Assembly: GCF_932526225.1 (NCBI RefSeq)
Contig: NC_064042.1
Coordinates: 2,277,001-2,341,000 of the forward strand
Reading direction: 5' to 3'
DNA length: 64,000 bases
From: Nematostella vectensis
Taxonomy: Eukaryota > Cnidaria > Anthozoa > Actiniaria > Edwardsiidae
Shown: positions 49,801-55,824 of the stretch, one piece after another
How positions within the stretch are numbered: position 1 is the stretch's first letter
Layout: each line of letters starts with the position of its first letter
Position numbers and translations under genes: made by a program
Notes under the pieces: generated by a model
The model's input: the letters and a program-made list of their open reading frames with translations, nothing else
Told to the model about the DNA's origin: nothing
Databases searched by the model: none

Positions 49801-50407
49801 CAAAGGTCCGCACAATTGGCATCACGCTAGCCCGGTCGCAGCTCTAGATCCCACATGGATCTAAGCTGTGGTTTAAAGCACTTCGTTCGAGTCGAAGTCG
49901 CGCTGCGGTTTTTTTGCCGATGAAGTTTAACTGAGGCAAACCGGCTATGCCATGCTGACGAGTCCTAATAAGGACGAAACAGCTGTCCATGGTTGCCGAA
50001 CTGCACGGGTAATAGACTGTGCTAGCGTCCCGTCTTGGCCCGACTGGTGCCAATGTGTGTATGCTAGTGTGCTTTTAAAGTCTAAATCATCATTACCTCA
50101 ATCATAATTACAACTGTCATCAGTAAGTTGCTTCCCGTATGCACTAGCACGCTCGTGAAAAAGTATATGATCGGTTCTTGTATAAAATAGGGGTGCACGT
50201 ATACTCTCCAAATGCCCTTGTAGCATCACATTTCACAGCCACCACCGACACTTGCCACCAGCACGCGTTTATTTTTATCACCCTCCTTCGATCAAACGCA
50301 TTTACAGTAAGTCAGTTACTAAAGTCATTTTTCCTAGAATCCAAGAGATGCACGACGTTATCAAACAGATGTACCAGATGCTCAAGGATTCCAAGAAACG
50401 GGAGTGA
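25658..50407 (+). CDS. TRPA-type ankyrin-repeat cation channel, 29 exons
   Basis: A TRPA1-like channel of about 1073 residues (human TRPA1 is about 1119). Exons, all with AG/GT borders and consistent phase: 25658-25846, 26526-26640, 26890-27065, 27195-27299, 28322-28430, 33176-33273, 33488-33535, 33845-34030, 34437-34625, 34865-34951, 35355-35452, 36227-36388, 36501-36615, 37196-37365, 38392-38476, 38874-38930, 39123-39203, 39690-39760, 40019-40154, 40387-40416, 40943-41023, 41280-41446, 42664-42724, 43321-43386, 43593-43766, 46659-46727, 47619-47729, 48191-48306, 50338-50407 (TGA 50405-50407). Residues 1-63 are acidic and basic; about 100-620 are ankyrin repeats (TPLHIAA, TALHYACAGGHH, NTALHVAAYHGHA). 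WREVM (near 616) precedes the linker; S1 is about 715-735, S2 775-795, S3-S4 805-860 ending ILYIQR, S5 873-893. The pore helix and filter read MTLGELNYGD, with Glu914 where human TRPA1 has Asp915. S6 ends PIILMNML. In animals TRPA channels sense electrophiles, temperature or mechanical stimuli; which applies here cannot be read. The 41280 acceptor was chosen over one at 41245 for phase. Confidence 0.92.
25860..26060. repeat. (TG)n and poly-G/purine-rich tract in TRPA intron 1
   Basis: A TG dinucleotide run (25859-25877) passes directly into a poly-G run (about 25878-25896), then G-rich, GGT- and GGA-rich sequence to about 26050. This is low-complexity G-rich DNA on the coding strand. Confidence 0.8.
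26065..26235. mobile_element. Inverted-repeat element with GGGTTTCCTGTG ends, copy 1
   Basis: CCAAGATGGGTTTCCTGTGTTCAG..., CCCAGGAGTTCTATTGGG on the left are mirrored by CTGAACACAGGAAACCCGAT, CGCCTGGGACTAGG, ACCAAGATGG on the right. A related element is at 38970-39090. It is non-coding and MITE-like, in TRPA intron 1. Confidence 0.65.
27402..27520. mobile_element. 119-bp MITE, TACCCTGGGTACCAGAG ends, 9-bp TSD
   Basis: The ends TACCCTGGGTACCAGAG and CTCTGGTACCCAGGGTA are exact inverses. The 9-bp direct repeat CTGTCATGC flanks the element at 27393-27401 and 27521-27529 without mismatch. No coding content. It sits in TRPA intron 4. Confidence 0.85.
27838..27893. repeat. Dispersed repeat with CACGTACCCCC core, copy 2
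   Basis: Second copy of the segment at 23850-23906: a G-run, then GCACGTACCCCCAGTGCCCC and GTGCTACGGC. Family not identified. Confidence 0.6.
28474..28603 (+). repeat. 5' LTR of the Gypsy element
   Basis: It begins TGTAGTTTTGGGCTACC and ends CGTCATACCACA. AATAAA occurs near the end (28587-28592) as the expected R-region polyadenylation signal. It differs from the 3' LTR at only about five sites. Confidence 0.93.
28616..28942 (+). pseudogene. Gypsy gag, N-terminal part, ended by in-frame stop
   Basis: The ATG lies 13 bases after the LTR. It encodes the N-terminal capsid-like region (about 108 codons, with a WKKWKQKFE-type motif of retrotransposon gag). A TAA at 28940-28942 interrupts the frame, and the same frame continues open immediately afterwards, so this is a nonsense lesion or a read-through codon. 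No restored version is offered. Confidence 0.8.
28943..30709 (+). pseudogene. Gypsy gag C-terminus, protease and reverse transcriptase
   Basis: A continuous frame of 588 codons. It has two zinc-knuckle-like clusters (the second is CDKCTKVGHFAAVC), the aspartic protease active site DTGA within WCIDTGAQ, then the reverse transcriptase palm with the catalytic box HMDD where most Gypsy elements have YVDD or YMDD. The frame ends at 30709, at a point where a 13-base string (ACCTTGGACAGGT) is present twice within 30 bases. A small duplication has apparently broken the frame. Confidence 0.9.
30723..32855 (+). pseudogene. Gypsy RT thumb, RNase H and integrase
   Basis: A frame of about 710 codons continuing the polyprotein after the duplication. 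RNase H signatures are SADASSFGLG and the ETDHKPL motif. The integrase has an HHCC zinc domain (HQGISKTRDN ... CATCEKYR) and a catalytic core with D in LGADFF, D in TDNGPQF and E in NGESERAVE. The C-terminal tail is basic and Pro-rich. The catalytic residues of both enzymes are intact; only continuity with the upstream part is lost. Confidence 0.92.
32976..33105 (+). repeat. 3' LTR of the Gypsy element
   Basis: It begins TGTAGTATTGGGCTACC and ends CATACCACA, 130 bp like the 5' copy, and is preceded by the polypurine tract at 32964-32975. Confidence 0.93.
34981..35031. repeat. Short perfect hairpin in TRPA intron 10
   Basis: AGTCCAG-T-CCTGGGACTCTCT and AGAGAGTCCCAGG-T-CTGGACT are inverse arms around a short TTGCGCTCG loop. 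It may be the end of the dispersed repeat that follows at 35066. Confidence 0.65.
35066..35118. repeat. Dispersed repeat, copy 2
   Basis: GCTCGCTCGGCAATTGC...AAATTGCATACCATATTTGGGAGTCCG, the diverged partner of 8895-8960. Confidence 0.55.
35815..36127. repeat. Minisatellite, 31-bp unit, about ten copies (TRPA intron 11)
   Basis: The unit is TGATTGGCTAACTTTTGTGATTCTCGCATGC-like, tandemly repeated with few substitutions. Each unit carries GATTGG/ATTGGC, a CCAAT-box complement. Open frames on the minus strand across it are repeat artefacts. Confidence 0.9.
36700..37188. repeat. Minisatellite, 23-24 bp unit, about 20 copies (TRPA intron 13)
   Basis: The unit is GTGAATACCCTTATATGGACT with single-base variants. 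The array runs to within about 8 bases of the acceptor of exon 14 (AG at 37194-37195), so it forms almost the whole intron and replaces the usual polypyrimidine tract. Confidence 0.92.
37846..38278. repeat. Minisatellite, 24-bp unit with AATAAA, about 18 copies (TRPA intron 14)
   Basis: The unit is GGGTTCTTAGACAAATAAAAGCTT. About 16 copies keep a sense-strand AATAAA, the canonical polyadenylation hexamer. A second mini-array of ACATTTGAGCTACCAC (three copies) follows at 38278-38325. The minus-strand open frames reading through the array are artefacts. Confidence 0.92.
38970..39090. mobile_element. Inverted-repeat element with GGGTTTTCTGTGG ends, copy 2
   Basis: TATTGGGTTTTCTGTGGTTGG on the left and CCACAGGAAACCCAATAAAA on the right are inverse. 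It is related to the element at 26065-26235. TRPA intron 16. Confidence 0.6.
41461..41492. repeat. Poly-C tract
   Basis: A C-run broken by a few Ts lies directly after the donor of TRPA exon 22. On the minus strand it is a G-run. Confidence 0.85.
41690..42375. repeat. Compound minisatellite, ATGATGTAGATGTGACATT family (TRPA intron 22)
   Basis: It starts as irregular short units (GATGTAAATGTGACATTCAT). From about 41990 it becomes a regular 45-bp higher-order unit alternating GATGTAGATGTGATATTTAT and GATGTAAATGTGACATTATTCAT, with about nine copies. The higher-order structure shows recent homogenisation in the second half. Confidence 0.85.
42737..43090. repeat. Minisatellite, 23-bp unit carrying CRE palindrome (TRPA intron 23)
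   Basis: The unit is GTCATTATGATGTGGACTATGAC, about 15 copies. The junction of successive units makes TGACGTCA in six copies; others have the one-base variant TGGCGTCA. TGACGTCA is the consensus CREB/ATF site. Confidence 0.9.
43844..44080. repeat. Decayed duplicates of the 3' end of TRPA exon 25
   Basis: The segment TTTGCCCTC...ATCCCTCTCATAATCCTAAACATTCTCATAAACATGCTGGT (43856-43912) and a further copy at about 44027-44070 repeat, with substitutions and a lost donor G, the S6-encoding end of exon 25 and its downstream GCAATCCTAGATGTGCC sequence. Tandem duplications of an exon end within its own intron, now degenerate. Confidence 0.65.
44218..44624 (+). pseudogene. LINE reverse transcriptase, middle part, jockey/CR1-like
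   Basis: The open frame carries reverse transcriptase motifs: LDFAKAFDSVPH, SGVPQGTVLGPVLFN and the catalytic box LFADD. It is 5'-truncated (no endonuclease or N-terminal region) and is interrupted at about 44624 by a solo LTR. It continues at 45180-45875. Clade assignment is by general resemblance only. It lies in the sense orientation in TRPA intron 25. Confidence 0.88.
44625..45179 (+). mobile_element. Solo LTR inserted in the LINE
   Basis: The segment runs TGTCGGGGATTAAGAG ... CGAATTTCCACGACA, with inverted termini TGTCG/CGACA, and is flanked by AGCTG (44620-44624) and AGCTT (45180-45184), a 5-bp duplication with one mismatch. It splits an otherwise continuous LINE reading frame. Four tandem 43-bp units (ACGTGACGCAAGATAGCGTG type, 44649-44823) look like U3 enhancers. 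TATAAATA at 45001-45008 looks like the LTR promoter. No internal genes remain. Confidence 0.8.
45180..45945 (+). pseudogene. LINE reverse transcriptase, C-terminal part and 3' tail
   Basis: The frame 45204-45875 continues the LINE protein with KYLGVTI, LVRPLLEYASAIWDPHT and VQRRAARFV, the C-terminal region common in jockey/CR1/L2-type elements. The 3' end has a GTGAAGTGAAGT tail at about 45932-45943 instead of poly-A, as in several CR1/L2-like families. Together with 44218-44624 it is one truncated LINE copy. Confidence 0.88.
46143..46690 (+). repeat. Minisatellite of about 51 bp that duplicates a TRPA splice acceptor and exon start
   Basis: Eleven copies of ATGACTAGGTCGGTTTATCT followed by GTGGGAGATATTGA and a T-rich spacer. 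The last copy contains the real acceptor (AG at 46657-46658) and the first codons of exon 26 (VGLSVGDI). The upstream copies repeat both, with small variants. Minus-strand open frames across it are artefacts. Confidence 0.92.
46908..46950 (+). repeat. Fragment shared with the ribozyme array monomer
   Basis: CCAATGTGTGTATGCTAGTG followed by TGCTTCTAAAGT matches, with one mismatch in about 30 bases, the segment that follows each hammerhead in the 48868-50080 array (for example 50050-50080). The sequence after it here (TAGACTTTTCGGCTGCAACTTG) is not in the array. Confidence 0.7.
48320..48460 (+). mobile_element. tRNA-derived SINE-like fragment
   Basis: GGTTCGATTCC (48378-48388) is a perfect RNA polymerase III B box within CCGGGTTCGATTCCCAG. 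It is followed by a non-tRNA stretch with GAGATTTTTTCTCCGGATCCTC, typical of SINE bodies. No acceptable A box or cloverleaf is seen upstream, so it is a fragment and not a tRNA gene. Confidence 0.5.
48561..48823. mobile_element. 263-bp MITE, TAGCCTGCGTAGCAAGCG ends, 9-bp TSD
   Basis: The ends TAGCCTGCGTAGCAAGCGTT and AACGCTTGCTACGCAGGCTA are inverse. The inverted similarity continues inward (TGTGTTTTGAGCGAAAAGAA; GGCGAGAAGTTCGAT). It is flanked by CCAGCACTA (48552-48560) and CCACCACTA (48824-48832), 9 bp with one mismatch. The open frames crossing it have no support as genes. Confidence 0.8.
48962..49006 (-). ncRNA. Type I hammerhead ribozyme, antisense copy
   Basis: The reverse complement of the three sense copies, identical through the core: stem I GCCATG/CATGGT, CTGACGA, stem II GTCC-TAATAA-GGAC, GAAA, stem III and a GTC cleavage site. 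It would be active only in a transcript made from the minus strand. Confidence 0.88.
49265..49309 (+). ncRNA. Type I hammerhead ribozyme, sense copy 1
   Basis: Stem I 5' strand GCCATG (49265-49270); conserved CTGACGA (49271-49277); stem II GTCC, loop TAATAA, GGAC (49278-49291); conserved GAAA (49292-49295); stem III within the palindrome ACAGCTGT (49295-49302); cleavage triplet GTC with the cut after C49303; stem I 3' strand CATGGT (49304-49309), which pairs with GCCATG including one G-U. All invariant hammerhead positions are present. Stem III has essentially no loop, so efficient cleavage probably needs two copies pairing through the 8-base palindrome. Confidence 0.93.
49607..49651 (+). ncRNA. 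Type I hammerhead ribozyme, sense copy 2
   Basis: Identical to copy 1 through the core and exactly 342 bp downstream. The predicted cut is after C49645. Confidence 0.93.
49949..49993 (+). ncRNA. Type I hammerhead ribozyme, sense copy 3
   Basis: Identical core, again 342 bp further. The predicted cut is after C49987. Just after stem I the sequence is TGCCG where the other copies have TGGCG. Confidence 0.93.
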
Positions 50408-50820
50408 CACGACGTGAAATACTTGAGCCATGTTACACATGAACATGTAGAAGCCGTGTGAAATACTTGAGCCATATAACACATGAACACGTAGAAGCCG
50501 TGTGAAATACTTGAGCCATGTTACACATGAACATGTAGAAGCCGTGTGAAATACTTGAGCCATGTAACACATGAACATGTAGAAGCCGTGTGAAATACTT
50601 GAGCCATGTTACACATGAGCATGTAGAAGCCTTGTGAAATATTTGAGCCATGTAACACATGAACGTGTAGAAGCCGTGTGAAATACTTGAGCCATGTTAC
50701 ACATGAACATGTAGAAGCCGTGTGAAATACGTGTGAAAGACGTGTGAAAGACGTGTGAAATTCGTGTGAAATACGTGTGAAAGACGTGTGAAATACGTGT
50801 GGAAGACGTGTGAAAAGCTG
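50408..50820. repeat. Minisatellite, 44-bp then 10-bp units, just after the TRPA stop
   Basis: Seven copies of a 44-bp unit (GTGTGAAATACTTGAGCCAT, then GTTACACATGAACATGTAGAAGCC), then about ten copies of a 10-bp derivative (GTGTGAAAGAC / GTGTGAAATAC). The array starts almost at the TRPA stop codon and so forms the start of the 3' UTR. Minus-strand open frames are artefacts. Confidence 0.92.
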
Positions 50821-51880
50821 TGGTTAACCCCTGGTTCCCATGCTCCTTTAGGGGTTAATCCGCAAAGAGAGACTTACGTACGAGTTTGAAAAATGCAAGG
50901 AAAGTAGGGACATAACAAAAATGTACAGGCTACAATGAGGGGTCGTAGGGGAATCATGAAAACCGCACGGAAAGTCGCAAAAATGCATAACCGCATCAGA
51001 AGAAAACGCCGCTCTGTTTAAGAAACCGCAAAACCGCACCAAAAGAAACTACAAAAACAGAAAACCGCACTAATTTTAAGACAAAACCACATAGCTGCAA
51101 ACACTTACACCCCCTTCCTACATGAATGTATCTAATAGTCACGAAAATTCGAGTTATCTTAGTAGGAACTAACCAAAAAGTATCTAGAATCTAGTCAATT
51201 CGAGTATGGGGTTCTACTGTAAATTTCAGTAGCCCGTAGCAGCTCAGATTTCGCATTGTCATTTGATCGGGTTCAAATCTGGAAAAGATTTCGCGGGTTT
51301 ATCATAGCTACATTCAGAAGCCTGACAAACTCTGTTCCAACTGCCCTTGGGAATGTAAGTTTTTTTTTTGTCAAATCCACAAGGTTACCGCCGCCTTCAA
51401 CCATTACCCACAAAACACCGCGAGTGGAAGAAATGAATCAAGGTGACGACGCGCACTCGTGTTCACCTTGGCGTACTTATAGCGGAGCTCCATAGGTATA
51501 GAAATATGGTAAGCTATGCGACTTGGTTTTGTGGTCATCGCGCGGTTACCCTGTGGTGTCACAAACCAGCCAGTTATCCAGCCACGCAACTCTCAGGCCC
51601 CTCTCGGTCTTACGCTTTTATATGTTTTTAGTTCAAAGTTCGTATGTTCACAGAAAAAAAGGCAGTATTTAATGAGAAAATATGCGGATTCAAATGGACT
51701 GAAGTCTTTTAGGAACCGTTTTGTCTGAAGTACGAGTCGATAGTAAAATCTACCCGACTTTCGTGAATCCCGCCCGTCGCAACAGCTAACAAGAGGACTA
51801 TGGAGGATCTACACTACCATTGTATATTCATTCACGTCCATATTTATGTAAGGAGAAGAAAGAGCCTTCCTGAGAAGAAA
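50821..51880. other. Intergenic: TRPA 3' flank
   Basis: No gene supported. Sequence rich in AAAACCGCA-type words (50950-51090) suggests a degraded simple repeat. A GTAAGT-like donor string occurs near 51355, but no surrounding exon is recognised. Confidence 0.45.
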
Positions 51881-51902
51881 GGGCCTTGATGTCTGTTTTC
51901 AG

Positions 51903-52024
51903 CTATAAAAATCATTCGCTTGTGTCGACGAGTTCCTTGCTAGCAGAAATTCGACAACTTCACAGTTTACAACAAAAGCGAACAACACAACCACAACAGA
52001 AAGCGAAAAAAAAAAATGCCAAGG
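51903..52024 (+). promoter_or_regulatory. TATA-box promoter and possible first exon of an unidentified transcript
   Basis: CTATAAAAATC (51903-51912) is followed about 25-30 bases later by a plausible initiator region. A purine-rich leader leads to ATGCCAAG and a consensus GTGAGT donor at 52025. The best downstream acceptor (before 52781) gives a stop at once if joined to this ATG, so no protein is supported. It may be the first exon of a non-coding RNA, or of a gene with distant exons. Confidence 0.35.
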
Positions 52025-52029
52025 TGAGT

Positions 52030-52970
52030 TTTAGACGACGATTTTTATTGAGAATATGAAAGTTATTTTCCTTTTATTGTTGTGCTTTTATAATGCTCGT
52101 TTGTTCGTTTTTTTTCCAATATCCAATCGCTCAGATTAAAACACCGTACCAGCTTTAGTTTGACGTCAAGATGCCATATCAAAGTCATATATATCCTTGT
52201 TTTGATGTAAATACGTAAATACTACAAGTTCTATAAATTCAGGCGTATATTCCTCACGGTAAGTAAGAATTAAACGACAGAAATACGTAGTAGTCTAGTT
52301 ACTGTATCAATGCCACTTAGCTTGTTTCTAGAATTTGCCTTGAGAATTCGTGGTCTAATCAAACATGTTGAGCATAACACATCCTTTGATATTCTTCGTT
52401 CTCTCTATACTTTATTGACTGCGTTGAGATATTTAATAAAGGCTGACAATAGCATCCTGTCGTATATTGCTAAAGAAGACCTTTCCTGTCTTTATATTCT
52501 GTGTATTTAGTCTTTTCAAAGATACAGCAAAATTTTTTTCAACATTATCATAACTACTTTAACTTAACAATTACAAAATAATTTTCTCTTCGAAAAAAAA
52601 AATGCAACCCTTATTACGTATATTGTTTTTGCTTTTATATTGTCTGCATCTTGCATACTTTCTAATGTGTTTATTTATTTTCATTCAAATAGTTGTGGAA
52701 AATCAGTAAGGTTATAAATGGCATGATAAAAATATTGTTTTGAAAGAAAAAAAAATTAATTGTTTTCACTTTTATTTAGGTAAAACCACCCAAGGACTAT
52801 CTGAGGGCCATGATTGATTATAAAGGCTGGAAGGCATAATAATAGGCAAATATTAAGATAATATAGTAGGGGATTTCTTACTTTTATACAACAGTATAAG
52901 TGTAATAGGTTTTTTAGAGCAAGATACTTGCTCTCAAAAATAAATAAAGAAAACATTTATCTATCAACCT
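52030..52970. other. Intergenic, A/T-rich
   Basis: Nothing recognised except a candidate 3' splice site before 52781. Open frames are short and without domains. Confidence 0.45.
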
Positions 52971-52973
52971 AAA

Positions 52974-54110
52974 GATAATGAGGAAAGGGGAAAGTTTAGG
53001 AGAGTGTTGTTGCATTATTGTTTATTTTATCAAAGATATACTCCCATTTCTTCCTTTTTTCTCTCTCCTGACTATTTTTGTATGCAATTGACATTATTTG
53101 CTGTTTCCCCTCTGCACCCTAAATAAATTAAAATATGTTAGATTTGAAATAAGACATTTTCATTTAGCACTACTTTCAGTAATATCAAGGATTTTTTTTA
53201 GAATTTGCCTCCCAAGTAAATTTGTTCTTCTCCATTGCATTTAATTTTAGATCCAGGGTTTCTATAAAACAGCAGGCCACCATGCAAAAGGGTGGGTGCA
53301 CCAATATGTAATGCATGACTGTAATATCCTTGGTGATGGAGTATTACCAGTATGTGATAGACAAAACTTCCATATGGCACCTGAAATGTATAACTATATC
53401 ATTATATCTTTGGAATGCTGTTTCATTCATTATTTGTTATTTTGCAAGGGCAAAGCTGGTCAGAATGTAGCTTTGATACAAGTTCTATACTTCCATAAAG
53501 GGAAGAGGTTTTTATTAGATCAAAGTACTTAAATTATATAAAGATAACAACAAACTTGTGGAAAGGAAACAGTTTTATATCAATCCTAAAGGTAATAGGG
53601 AAAGGGAAAAATACTTGGAAAGTGCTCAGTCAAGTTATTATTGCATTATTGTTATAAATGTTTTAGAATAGAGTAAAAAAAATTCAAATAGAGTCACATT
53701 TCTCCCTTTCTCCACTCCCCATTTACTTTTTGTTTATTTGTATATTTATTTCTCTCTGCCCCCAACATAGATCAATGAACATGGTTTGGTTTGAAATTAG
53801 AAACTTTCATTAATTTAGGATTTGCCTCCATTGCATTCATTTTTGGGTAGCCTGTATGGGTGGATCCAAAGTTTCTAAAAAAAAGGCCAAAGGGTGGGTG
53901 CACCAATATGTAATGCATGTCAGGAGGTATATTTGTGGAGTTTAATTTCAACACATTCTTCTGAATAATCAGTTGCAGTACGTGAAAACTACAGTATGGC
54001 ATCTAATTCTTTGGAATACTGTTACATCCTTGATATATTCTTCACAAGGTCAAAGCTTGTTAGAATGCTATTTTGATAAAAACAAAATATAGATAGTGGA
54101 GTTAAATAAG
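52974..54110. repeat. Diverged tandem duplication of about 570 bp
   Basis: The two halves (about 52974-53535 and 53590-54110) share an ordered series of blocks: AAAGATAATGAGGAAAGGGG / AAAGGTAATAGGGAAAGGG, TTGCATTATTGTT, AATTTGCCTCC / GATTTGCCTCC, and an identical GGGTGGGTGCACCAATATG(TAATGCATG). Divergence is substantial, so the duplication is old. No coding content is evident. Confidence 0.7.
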
Positions 54111-54725
54111 AGGGAAAATAAGAATTGACCATTAGACTCTTGAAAGTCACTCTCGTCAACTAAGACACCTAAAGTTTGACAGCCTTTTTCACACCACGGT
54201 TTAGTATTTGTTAACTTTCATACTGCATATTTAATATTGTTAAATGAGTGCTTGCTTGATACATTTGTGGGGACCAATGCAACAGACCCATACCGAGGAT
54301 TTTTCTTGGGGGGGGGGGGAAGAGTGAGAAAAAAAAAAATAGACCTTACATTTCCGGGGGTGGAGGGAAGTTCTCTGATAAAATTCTGACCGCACCTTGC
54401 AGTATCTCCAGGGGAGATTAATGTCGGATTTGGCTACACACAAGAGTGAGTTCTGTCTACAAATAATAGCACGTCTATTGAGAAACGAAAAGGTTCTTTG
54501 GCCGTTGTGTGTGTGGGAGGGGGGGGGACGCCTCCTAGGTACGGGCCTGTACAATTCATAATGACATGGCAATAAAAAATAACTTTTTTAATCTACTTTA
54601 AAAAAACATTTTAAAGACACCTAGCTCCCCTAAATTACCCCTATCAGTCAACACAAAAAGGTATCAAATGCTGGCTCCGCCTTTAGGCAGTGCTTAAATC
54701 TATATATTTTACTTACCTAGTATAA

Positions 54726-54917
54726 GGGCGCGTGATTCCGGAATGAGAATGATTAGAATAGAAAAATCGCGCGTTTGTTTATCCCGCGTTCCTATTCCGG
54801 AATGGAATGAAGGTTATTCCACCCATTCTGCTACCTGTAGCAGAATGACTCGAATGCCATTCTGAACATTCTCTACCCACCATTCCCATTCCAGAATGAT
54901 AGGACAAAAACGCGCCC
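54726..54917. mobile_element. 192-bp MITE, GGGCGCGT ends, TAA target duplication
   Basis: Ends GGGCGCGT and ACGCGCCC with interior inverted blocks rich in ATTCCGGAATG / CATTCCAGAATG. TAA flanks both sides (54723-54725 and 54918-54920). A 3-bp TWA duplication and GGG-type ends fit the PIF/Harbinger superfamily. Confidence 0.75.
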
Positions 54918-55596
54918 TAAATGTCACGGCAAATATGGCGAGCACCATGCACTGGAAATGTGAGCGGTTTTCTTGATATAGTTTGAACTTGTCTCGGTAA
55001 CAAATGTATAAACTTGTTGCAATTTTGTAATAAAATTGAAAACACGAATTCTACACAAATAGTAAAATTCTAAATGAGAAAATTTGAGACAAGATCCTGA
55101 AGGGAAGTGACAAAAAAAGGAAGGCGACTTTTTTTGCTCTGCCTTGCTTACAGTACCCTGGGAATGCTCGCAGTGCAGATGTCGCTGTGTTCGAACGCTC
55201 AGAATCGCAACCAGTTACAACTAATGACGCACAGAGAACGCATAAGTTAAAATCGAGGATGACCGCGCGCTCCTGGGTCTAGTTCCTGCTGCGGCTTGGG
55301 CGCCCCCGGTTATTCAGGCCTTGGCACGTTTGCATCCTCTCTGAGAGGTCCGCAAATCTCGCTCGACTCAACACTGGATTCGCGGGTTTTTCTCCCCTCC
55401 CACCACACCCTTAGGGTAGCATGCAACTAACTAGGTATTTATATTCCACCAAAAGGTGTGACGGGTATCCCCCTGGGGGGCGGGGAGCTGAGGCCCGGAG
55501 GCCTGGTTCCTCGGGTGCGCTTGGTTAGGCGGTTACCAAGCTATCCGATACCTGACCCCAAACTTATCAGAGGATGAGTTTAGCTATATTTGTTGG

Positions 55597-55824
55597 CATC
55601 TACACTAACAATTTTTAGTTAACAAATTTTAGTTGACAATTTTTAGTTGACAAGTATATTTGTTGGCATCTACACTAGCAAATGTTCCAATTGCCGAGAA
55701 AAGCCAAAACTGCTAGCTTAGCAACTATATTTCCCACATAAAAATTGCCTACTTTGCTCTATCTACACTAGAAAATAAAAATTGTTACATAAGAATTGTC
55801 AACTAAAAATTGTTAGTGTAGATG
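55597..55824. mobile_element. Inverted-repeat element, CATCTACACTAACAATTTTT ends
   Basis: CATCTACACTAACAATTTTTAGTT at the left and AACTAAAAATTGTTAGTGTAGATG at the right are inverse. Additional internal CTACACTAGCAAA units suggest nested or partially duplicated ends. Target duplications are not clear. Confidence 0.65.

Larger units (their letters stand above)
48868..50080 (+). mobile_element. Retrozyme-like array of 342-bp hammerhead-ribozyme monomers
   Basis: One antisense monomer (48868-49211) is joined to about 2.5 sense monomers (49212-50080). The hammerheads in the sense part recur at exactly 342-bp spacing. The whole is flanked by the exact 12-bp direct repeat TCTAAATCATCA (48856-48867 and 50081-50092). 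Monomers differ by only a few bases (for example GTTGGCG against GTTGCCG). Each has the hammerhead, a short poly-T stretch and no convincing coding capacity. This is the architecture of animal retrozymes: non-autonomous retroelements whose tandem transcripts self-cleave and circularise. It lies in the last TRPA intron, mostly in the sense orientation. Confidence 0.85.

Noticed and set aside
49109-50053. Three near-identical minus-strand frames of about 69-86 codons (MAPVGPRRD...-like) as a repeated small protein family
   Set aside because: They begin at TTG, run antisense across the ribozyme monomers, and repeat only because the 342-bp DNA unit repeats. The + frame at 48902 is the same artefact in the inverted monomer.
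50302-50660. Minus-strand frames with FMCYMAQVFHTAST repeats
   Set aside because: Translation of the 44-bp minisatellite downstream of the TRPA stop.
54240-54572. 110-codon minus-strand Pro-rich frame
   Set aside because: Driven by G/C runs of low-complexity sequence; no homologous domain.
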